64,000 nt of DNA from Primulina eburnea. Lineage: Eukaryota; Streptophyta; Magnoliopsida; Lamiales; Gesneriaceae. Both the position numbers and the translations under genes were made by a program. The notes under the pieces were generated by a model. It had not been told where the DNA came from. It was given only the letters and a program-made list of their open reading frames with translations, and made no database searches. The stretch covers positions 44,498,682 through 44,562,681 of the forward strand of contig NC_133104.1 in NCBI RefSeq assembly GCF_022965805.1. The letters run 5' to 3'. Below are positions 48,650 to 64,000 of this stretch, in pieces (position 1 is the stretch's first letter; every line of letters starts with the position of its first letter).

Positions 48650-49006
48650 TCAGTTAATTAGATTAGGTACACGAAATAATCTTATTATATGTATATAATT
48701 ATTGAGGTCCAAGTCCAGTTTCTTCGACCTTATCAACAACTCTGGCTTTATGGGATGAAGACATTGACCCCCAGCCCCATACAAAGAATTGTACGTGATT
48801 GCAAAAGCCACAACAAAATACAGAAGACGATTATTAATAGCCGATTCCAGTGGCTTGTCCGCGATAGCTCTAACATGGCCTGAGGATGCACCACACATTG
48901 AATTCGATCTCGTTTCATGTCTCGGTGGATCGACCTCTCCAACGTAGAATTCGTCCAACATGAACCTAGCCGCGCTCCCGTGGCCGACATCCTCAAATTC
49001 GTTCGT
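48650..49006 (-). pseudogene. 5'-truncated cytochrome b5 gene fragment
   Basis: The minus-strand frame 49006-48650 reads T-N-E-F-E-D-V-G-H-G-S-A-A-R-F-M-L-D-E-F-Y-V-style sequence, with V-G-E-V-D next, which is the second half of cytochrome b5, the small ER haem protein that supplies electrons to desaturases and P450s. The second haem-ligand histidine (D-V-G-H) and a C-terminal hydrophobic tail (R-L-L-Y-F-V-V-A-F-A-I-T) are present. The first half with the H-P-G-G ligand is missing: similarity stops abruptly at 49006 and no matching exon was found up to 52 kb. The linker and tail are also unusual. Best read as a gene fragment; an undetected distant exon cannot be excluded. Confidence 0.7.
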
Positions 49007-49110
49007 TGAAATTATATTATTCTCATGTTATATTTCAGATCCAAAATTTGTTGATGAAGAAAAATTAAATATGTTGAAATAATATCATTTCTAATAAACA
49101 GACTTATCGA

Positions 49111-49112
<2 letters not shown>

Positions 49113-49199
<87 letters not shown>
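49113..49199. repeat. (TA)n microsatellite
   Basis: A nearly pure TA run of more than 40 units. Its length is likely polymorphic and hard to assemble. Confidence 0.95.
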
Positions 49200-49204
<5 letters not shown>

Positions 49205-49308
49205 TATTTTATGTATCATATTAAATAAGAGATTTATCTAGTAAAATTGAAGTTTTTGTAATATATTTATAAATAAGACTTCATCGCCACCAGGGTGCTC
49301 GCTCAGGA

Positions 49309-49487
49309 GGTAAAAACTTGTGTGAGACGGTCTCACGGGTCGTATTTTGTTATACGGATCTCTTATTTGGGTCATCAATGGAAAAATATTACTTTTTATG
49401 CTAAGAGAATAACTTTTTATTATGAATATAGGTAGGGTTGACCCGTCTCACAAAATTCACGAGACTGTATCACAAGAGACATACTCT
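49309..49487. mobile_element. Mutator-like MITE, fifth copy
   Basis: A family member opening GGTAAAAACTTGTGTGAGAC and containing GGTAGGGTTGACCCGTCTCA, with its right end mutated. GCTCAGGA occurs on both sides (49301-49308 and 49488-49495), an 8-bp match that is probably a 9-bp target duplication with one change. Confidence 0.85.
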
Positions 49488-49495
49488 GCTCAGGA

Positions 49496-52330
49496 AGTTT
49501 GTCACGTTGTAAACCTGTATTTGAAGTTAAGCAAATAATTTTAAAACAAATTATCGTTAAAATTTAAAACATATATGAATCCCAATAAATTGGTTGATGG
49601 AAGGCGGTCAACGGTAGAAGATCGAGGGACGAGGTAGGTGATGACTCAATATTCAATACTAAAAATAAAAACATATAAATTCCATAATTAATTTTCTTTA
49701 AATAAGATTTTATCATCAAAAAATCAATTGAAATACCCTGATTCATCGTCCAAATCGACGATTATAATTAAATATGCGATGTTTCTAAACAAGAAAAAAT
49801 TGTCCCACCCTATAACAGTTGACGACGATTCAATAATAATTATTGCTGAAGCAAGATTAATTATGGACCAATTGTGTTGTAAAGGGATATTTAAAAACCG
49901 GATTTCATGCTGAAATTCCCGTGAATATATATTTTGCAATGAAGAAATGATTTCTTCAACAGAACTAAAGATGTACAAACACGAAACTCCACCATTTCCA
50001 TCACAAAATTAGAAAAAATAAACATATGTAAAATTAAAAATATAGTCTAACGAATTTACCCACATAAGTAGGAGAGTATACGATGAAGAACAAGTATATT
50101 AAGATTAAATATAAAAATTGAGAATCTATTGTTCGATTTTAGAAGCCAAAGCAGTCAACATTATATATAGAAAGTTTAAAAAACATGACATTTAAAAAAA
50201 ACAAAAATATGACATTTGAACATCGTAAAATATGAAGTTTTTCATCACTAAGTTTTCAATATATCCCACTAGTTCTTTCTAATTTTCATTTTTTTTTTAA
50301 AAAAAAGTCATCACGGTTTAATTCAAATTTGTACTATATAAAATCTTAAATTTAGATTTTTAAGAAGCTAATGCTTAGAATTTGATATTCGATTAAAGTT
50401 GAGAGTTTGTACATGCACCAAAAATATAGTAACATTCCAAACTTATTGTGACTCGTAGCTAGGTCTTCCATATTTATAATGGTATTACTACGAAGTTTTA
50501 ATTAGTTTTTAGCATCTTAGGAAACATGTTGCCGACGATTGTAAATACTTGTGAGGAACAATGGCGTTTCAAGTTTGCCATGGCAACAAATATACACATA
50601 TTTTGAAGTTGATCACGTACATTTTTCCCAACATGTTTGCGATTATAAATGACAATGGGTACGGGTAGAAAAGGTATTTGACCCGAACCCAATATATTTG
50701 GGTCGAGTTTGCAGGATGATCTTAAATAGATGTGGGTCGGCTATGGGCATTCAATTTTTGTACCCACACGGGTATGGGTCAGGCAATGAATTTAATAATA
50801 CCCGACCCATATAAAAAATCCGTATAGGTTTATGCATAGTAGATTGAATATTGTTATATCCAATTAATATGTAGTGGGATTTATACGGAATATTGATTCA
50901 ATAGAATTGCTACTTTTGAATTTTAGTTGAAAGTGTGTTATATAATTTGTTTGGATATTTTTATTATAATCAAACAAGTTAAAAATAAAAAAATGTCAGA
51001 AAACATATTATTAATATAATTAATTAAATGACAGGTCTAAGGGGCATGGGTTGAGAGTTGAGACGATATGGGTCTAGGTTTAGATGGGTCGGGACGAATA
51101 TCGGTCCTTCCAAATTGTACATAGGAAATGTTAGAATCGGTCGAGTAGGGGCCACTGATTGGCTAAATATAGCAGCGGCGGGACTCGATCGATCTGTCCA
51201 TCTGCCATGGCCTTCTTCCTGCCTAAGTCTCCGTTTGTCAGCCTTGCTGACAAAGAAACGTATCTTTGATGACATAGCAAAAGTATTGCGCAGGAATATA
51301 TGTTGCTAATGCTAATGAAGTTACTAGTATCAATATGGACTTACTGATGGTTGGTAATGACATGTACTCTGGATTTCCTTATGTCGAGTAGGAAAAAGCT
51401 AATACACTTATTGAGCTAATGGTCACCACATCACGTAATTGATTTAGCTCTAAATATTCTCCAATCCCATTGAAAATTTTCTTGGTGGTGGGTTGAGTTT
51501 TGATATCATGTCGACACTGGGAGTTGGACCTAAATCAACCTCAAAAGCTAGCTCGGATAGAATTAATGTCCAACTCCATATATACAATTCTCATAACTCT
51601 ACTATACACATACATATATTTATATATGTATGTATGTATATACTTTAATTTGGTTAATATGGGTACAGATGCAAAATCCAAGATGCATACAATATATCTC
51701 CTCGTTTCAAGATTCAAACTTTTAAACAATACGGTCCAATCTCGAGCGTTTAATTAATTAAATAGTCATGAAAAAGAAGGTGGTGACCTGTGATACACAT
51801 TAATGAAAAGAGGTGAAAAAGGTGAGGTGATTTTTTATGTGAGGTTGAAATTAATCCCGAGGCTCCTCGCCTCTTCACATGTATGTATATATCTTGCGAA
51901 TTTGTACATGGATAAAGTCAGAACTCAAGTACTCCATTTTTTAAGATAATACTATAAGCTTCCCTTCTTCATATATTTCAGACAACAGTACATAAAATAT
52001 CAGTTATTTCCACGCAAAAAACAAGACCCTTTTATTCATTTTTCACTTCTCTGATTTTTCCTACTGTTTCTATGAAGGTTTAAGGTGTGGTTCACTCATT
52101 TTTGTCTTTATTTATCTTTCATATATGTGCTTGTGTAATTAATTATTTTTGTCACTACATGATATGTCAAAGTATCAATTATTTGATTTAAATTTTTAGT
52201 TTTGTTTCTTGATCGATTGTTTTTTACATGATTCAGGATGGTGGACCATAGCTGTAAAAAATTCTGTCTAGGACTGTCTACTTTCATGATTTGAGCCCAC
52301 TAGGGTTTCTTGGGTAAAAGCCAGTGGAGT
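49496..52330. other. Long spacer upstream of FAMA
   Basis: No gene could be supported. About 50655-50860 is rich in G-G-G-T-A and C-C-C-G-A-C-C-C motifs in both orientations, like repeats common in plant genomes, but no ends were found. Open frames on both strands at about 51024-51309 overlap and match nothing I recognise. The last 400 bases should include the FAMA promoter and leader. Confidence 0.4.
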
Positions 52331-52338
52331 TGTATATA

Positions 52339-54030
52339 ATGGAGAAAGATGGAAGCTACCCGGTATGCTATATATATCATGTATTATATATATAAAGAGT
52401 TTATATTTCTTGTTTGCTATGCTAGCTCTTACAAAACGTATATTTTGACAAAATTAACGTTTGCCATCAAGTAAAGATTGTGTGTGTATGATTTTAACCT
52501 ACCTGTTTGGCTGTTTCACTGATTTGTTTAATTATTTTGTCGCTGTTGATTAAAGGGAGTATTTTCTGAGGTAATTATGCCCGTGTTGTTTTACTTTGAA
52601 GTAAATGTTTTGCAGGGAAATCTGCCTGGACTGGACTATTCTCTTGAAGCTCAAACTCATGATCAAGAATTAATGAAGCAACAAATTGGAGAAGGATCCA
52701 CTAATCAAAGTACAAATCAAATGGTGGATTACATGATAAATACGACGCAATCTCTGCCGCTACAGCCTTCTCTAGCGTCAAATTTTTGTGGTTCATCTTC
52801 ATTCGACAAGTTGAGTTTTGCAGATGTGATGCAGTTCGCTGATTTTGGGCCTAAGTTGGCCTTAAATCAAGCCAAAACCTGCGAGGAAGAAAGCGGTATG
52901 GATCCTGTTTACTTCCTCAAGTTCCCTGTTCTGAACGACAAGTTGCAGGAGGATCATCATCTCTCGTTAATGGCTCCTCAAAACTTTGGAGAAAATCAAG
53001 AAAGCTACAAAGGGTTGAGTGATGATAGAATAGGTGATGATCAAACTAGGGTTGATGTCGAAAATAATGCTTCGGTGCAACTGAGGTTTCTTGGAGAAAA
53101 TCTCGAAAAAACTCCACTAGTAGAAGGTGGTAGTAGTAAGAGCAAGAAAAAGAGGCCAAGAACTTTGAAGACAAGTGAAGAAGTTGAGAGCCAAAGGATG
53201 ACACATATCGCGGTTGAACGGAACCGAAGGAAGCAAATGAACGAGCACCTTCGCGTTTTGAGATCTCTGATGCCTAGTTCTTACGTCCAAAGGGTAAAAA
53301 AACTTCACACGTATAAGCTTTAATATTAATATTATCTTCGTGTTATAGTTTCCTCAAAAATGAAATCCCCTTCATTTCTAACAGTGTAAACTTTAACCCG
53401 AATACATTGTTATCAGGGTGATCAAGCTTCGATAATTGGTGGAGCCATTGAATTTGTGAGGGAACTAGAACAACTCCTCCAATGCCTTGAATCACAGAAA
53501 AGAAGGCGACTCTATGGCGATGGCCAGAGGCCTGGAGAGACGTCCCTCGGTGTCCAGACTCCTCAACCGCCATTGATGTTTCCTCCGGTGGGTGTTCCAA
53601 ATGATCCACAAACGAAGCTTCTTGAATATGACCCTGGATTACAAGAGGAAACAGGTGAGAGTAAGTCATGCTTGGCAGATGTTGAAGTGAAAGTTTTAGG
53701 GTTTGACGCTTTGATCAAGATTTTATCAAGAAGAAGAGTTGGCCAGCTGATTAAATTGATAGCTGCACTCGAAGATTTGCAGCTTAGTATTCTTCACACC
53801 AATATCACAACTATTGAGCAAACTGTTCTCTATTCTTTCAATGTCAAGGTACTTCTCAACTTTTCTTATAAATAAGAACAACATACATGTACGTATTTTC
53901 AATTTACAAATTATTAATTTGTGACGCTTTATGCATGCAGATTGGTGGGGAAACAAGGGTTGCAGCGGAAGATATAGCCAACTCAGTTCAGCAAATATTT
54001 AGTTTTATCCATGCAAATAGTGGCATATGA
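52339..54030 (+). CDS. FAMA: bHLH transcription factor FAMA (guard-cell identity)
   Basis: Predicted 407-aa nuclear bHLH factor. FAMA drives the last step of stomatal development, turning guard mother cells into guard cells and stopping division. Exons are 52339..52362, 52616..53293, 53417..53848 and 53941..54030, all phase 0. Matches to FAMA run through the protein: [12 protein letters not shown] in the N-terminus, [13 protein letters not shown], then [12 protein letters not shown] before the basic region. The bHLH spans about 203-255 with H205, E209 and R213 for E-box contact. L-Q-C-L-E (255-259) fits the L-x-C-x-E motif used by FAMA to bind the retinoblastoma-related protein. An ACT-like C-terminal domain (about 305-400) ends I-F-S-F-I-H-A-N. 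The first exon encodes only eight residues. Confidence 0.95.
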
Positions 54031-55310
54031 TAATGTCGTATTAATTATTTATTAACGAAATATTTGAACTACATGTACTTTTTTTAAATGAATGAATAAT
54101 ATTGAATACTGTCATTTTCTGTTTGAAACCTCTACGCAGCAGTAAATTTTAAAGCTTACGCTTATTAATTACTAAATATTGATTCAATTAGTGGCCGGTC
54201 TAATTCTTTAATTAATTTATTATTAATCCATTTTATTAATTCCACGTTTAATTTTCCGTAATTTATTTCTACATTAATTACTAAATATCGATTCAATTGC
54301 AATGTTGATGGTTAATTAATTAATTTTATTTTTCTATCGCCAACTTTTCTATGTCCGAACAACCCATCAATTTAACAAATATTAATACGAAATGACAAGA
54401 TAAGTAAGGATACTTAAGCCTTCATTTATTACAAATAAAATGGGTCCGTAATTTTTGGGGAAACAAGATTTAAATTTTGATAACGAAAAATTCAATGTAC
54501 GTAGGTAGAAAATATTTTTTTTTGCAAAAAAGTTTTTATTATGCTTGGCTTCTATTTTAGTTCACCGTGCATGATATATAATAGGGTTATCCCGTGGATG
54601 ATATGGAGATTTGGTTTTGTAAATTTTGATACTTTACAAAATCTTCCCTTGTTATAACTTTTGATAGTTATAATATTACCCTATTTTGTAAAAAAATTAT
54701 TAAACTTAAAAAAAATTAAAACAAACACATGTGACGTATACATCACGTATTAGTACGTATATCTATATTATCTATATTATATTATTAAGTGTGATACCTT
54801 AGAGTAACTACTTTAGAGAAAAACAAAATATTTAATTACATAATTATCCTTCTTATCCTACTAAAAAACTTCTCAAGCCACTCCATATTTTACATAGAAA
54901 AAACTAAACGAAACTTTTATTTTTAATCGAACAACTCTTCTAAATTGAAAATAATTCGTGTTAATTATTTAGTATTATTTTATTAAATTAAAAAAAATAA
55001 TAATAATACATGCAACGAGTCTGTATTTTTTGTCGGTGGATATTATTTATGTGTGTTGTACTTGTGATTTGTCAACTACCAATTCATTTTTTTCAGTAAT
55101 TAACTGATTTATTATAGAATCCACCAAGAAAGTCAACGACGTCCCTGGCCTGGAACAAGTTTGACTTTATAGAGTTGACCGTGTCAGAAATCATAACCCG
55201 GCAATGTTTGATGTCGGATTTTTCCATGTGTGTTGGGGACCCTCCCTTGTACTCATTTTTGAAGCTCAGATTTGTGATTTTTTTAGAGAAACAAAGGGAT
55301 AAATATATTT
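54031..55310. other. FAMA 3' flank and AT-rich spacer
   Basis: No feature beyond AT-rich sequence was seen. Confidence 0.4.
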
Positions 55311-55314
55311 ACAG

Positions 55315-56045
55315 CATCGTTTGAAGGTTTACGAGGATGTACCTCCACGGCTCCACCATATGACAAGATCAAGAGGATGATTATTCCTGACGCTCTCAAG
55401 TTAGTTCACTGCTGAGATATATTTTTATTTACCTTTATGTTTCATTTGTAGTGCCTGATACCTGGCATTTTTATATTGGCTGTTTGACAAATAGGGTTTT
55501 GCGGCTGCAAGCTTGGCGCAAGTACTGTTTATTGGGTAAACTCTCGGCTGAGGTTGGATGGAACCACTATGATATTATCAGGGTAAGTTAAATGCTCAAT
55601 CTCTGGTATATGCGCGCCTGTCATTGACATGTTTTACAAATGAATCTTCCTATTTTCTGTAAACATATAATATAGCACTGTGGCGACTTGCATTTGATTT
55701 TCGTTTTCTTTTCATGTCTCAACTTCTTGTGTATATGATCTATCTACTAAATATTCCTTCAAAGCATGTCTCCTGATCTGCCTCTACCGTTAATTCACTG
55801 TAGATTGTGTTTGTTGCTAGAGTCAGTCAATTTGTTTATTTCAGTGATTTTAACATTTGGAAACTGGCCTTTAAATCCTCTGAGGCATTAACTTATATGT
55901 CCGATTATTTAGGCGCTGGAGATGAAGAGAAAAGATAGAGCTCGAGCGATGTACAAGAGGAAGAAACAGTGAGAGTTAAAGCGGAGAAGGTTGCTGGGAG
56001 AAGCTTGGAGCTCAACTGGATGTGCTTGTTCCGATCAAATACTAA
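55315..56045 (+). pseudogene. Ribosomal protein L13a (uL13) pseudogene, intron-bearing
   Basis: The C-terminal half of a 60S ribosomal protein L13a gene with its introns. Three blocks are seen: about 55318-55400 (R-L-K-V-Y-E-D-V-P-P ... [11 protein letters not shown]), 55498-55582 (V-L-R-L-Q ... G-W-N-H-Y-D-I-I-R) and 55913-56045 (A-L-E-M-K-R-K-D-R-A to the terminal V-P-I-K-Y). It is broken: about 8 bases are inserted in the first block after V-P-P, the donor of that block has lost its normal form, a stop follows K-R-K-K-Q, and there is a 2-base shift near the end. The 5' half is absent. Retained introns show it arose by DNA duplication, not retroposition. Confidence 0.88.
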
Positions 56046-56441
56046 AATAGTATGATTTTTTTGCTAGTGATAACGAGGTTTTGTTACCCACATGGTAGTT
56101 GGCGGTCCAAATTTAATATCATTTGAGGTTTGAGTGTTGAAAAAAGACACGGATCCCTCACATTCGAAAGAATTTGGATTGTCCTAAAAGTTGGATCGAA
56201 CTCTCCATGATAACGATTTCAGTGGGAAAATAGTTTTGACTCTAATAGAGTAGTAGTTTCTTGTTGATTTAGTACATTATCGAATATTGCACTACCATAT
56301 ATTTTTGGTCCAACTTATCTGTGATTGGTATCAAATCTATTTCAATCCCAACCTTTTCAGAACCAAAAGAGTTGGGGGACCTAGCTGGTGGTATAAGTTA
56401 CGCATTTACAAATTTAGATTCCATGGTTAATTGAAAGTTAG

Positions 56442-56475
<34 letters not shown>

Positions 56476-56842
56476 CTTACATAGAACAACACGATGTATT
56501 GAGATAAAAGATTATTATTCTTATAATTAAAATAATAATGATTGTTTTGGTCTGACAAATATTTCGGTAGTATAAAAGCATGGGAAAAACGACTTAGAAT
56601 GAATTATTGGGCAGCCTTGGAATGGAGTACGCTAATAATATTAACAAGAATGAATAAATAAAATCCCTACTGAATAAGAGACAAAAACAGCTCTAAGTTG
56701 CGTCTGAAAATCGCCATAAATTTCCTTGAAATATAAAGTCCATTACTTTGATTCCTTCCCCCGACTTTTATTTCAAAGAGAATCCAAGAAAAGCGCACAC
56801 TATACCCGGAAGAAATTTACGCCCGAGTAAAATTATACTGTG
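56046..56842. other. Spacer before the glucosylceramidase gene
   Basis: Contains a long poly-T tract (about 56440-56467) and the 3' UTR of the minus-strand glucosylceramidase gene. Nothing else was seen. Confidence 0.4.
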
Positions 56843-63849
<7,007 letters not shown>

Positions 63850-64000
63850 CTGCACACAATAAACTCACAAACTCAAAATGGCGTATATTATGAATAAATG
63901 CTCCAGATATGCAATTGAGCTATTTACATTTGATAATGATGATGGAAAATGGTCACAATTATATGGATTTATCGGCTAAAATGCATAATGTGCAGATTCC
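63850..64000 (-). other. Intron of the glucosylceramidase gene at the window edge
   Basis: Upstream of the first visible exon (acceptor GTGTGCAG at 63850-63857 on the minus strand). No exon was seen, so this is probably intron. Confidence 0.55.

Noticed and set aside
51024..51309. Overlapping 83-codon frames on both strands
   Set aside because: No splice context, no recognisable domain, and both frames cannot be favoured over each other.

Overview
This window is nuclear DNA from a flowering plant. The evidence is many-exon genes with GT-AG introns, AT-rich spacers, plant-only families (the stomatal bHLH factor FAMA, an F-box/PP2-lectin, an X8 plasmodesmal protein, a glycine-rich wall protein), and plant transposon debris: a solo LTR, a Cassandra-like TRIM, Mutator-like and hAT MITEs, and a LINE end. 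The proteins look eudicot, and asterid/Lamiales is my best guess from general sequence resemblance only. No prokaryotic-type operon, CRISPR array or phage was seen. Exon models below were built by hand from splice signals, reading phase and family knowledge, and all coding totals close in frame.

Layout. 0.7-5.8 kb (-): TBC-domain Rab GAP, 9 exons. 6-10.4 kb: spacer with a 99-bp tandem repeat, a Mutator-like MITE split by a 1.44-kb solo LTR, and a hAT MITE. 10.5-18.4 kb (+): homologue of TFIIIB subunit B'' (BDP1), 14 coding exons, with a 5S-rRNA-bearing TRIM in its long 5' intron. 18.9-27.9 kb (+): tandem elongation factor 1-alpha cluster, two intact genes encoding an identical 449-aa protein and a decayed third copy. 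28.9-29.9 kb (+): divergent SUMO. 30.7-33.6 kb (-): ERD2 K/HDEL receptor. 34.4-35.9 kb (-): X8 (PDCB-like) gene with an unresolved middle. 36.9-40.5 kb (-): ALE2-like receptor kinase. 43.3-44.8 kb (+): F-box PP2-B. 45.4-46.5 kb (-): glycine-rich protein. 47-49 kb: LINE remnant and a 5'-truncated cytochrome b5 fragment. 52.3-54.0 kb (+): FAMA. 55.3-56.0 kb (+): RPL13a pseudogene. 56.8-63.8 kb (-): GBA2-type glucosylceramidase, running off the right edge.

The genes are a normal eukaryotic mix and do not form one pathway. I found no convincing new multi-gene system. The best second looks are: a decoy 3' splice site with an in-frame stop conserved in both EF1A genes, a 79-bp duplication copying a 3' splice site in the BDP1-like gene, a Pol III-type 5S promoter relic inside the gene for a Pol III factor, a SUMO whose C-terminus reads Q-H-G-G plus one residue, an X8 gene whose sixth cysteine is out of frame, and a MITE family with at least four copies, three of them bounded by perfect 9-bp target duplications.
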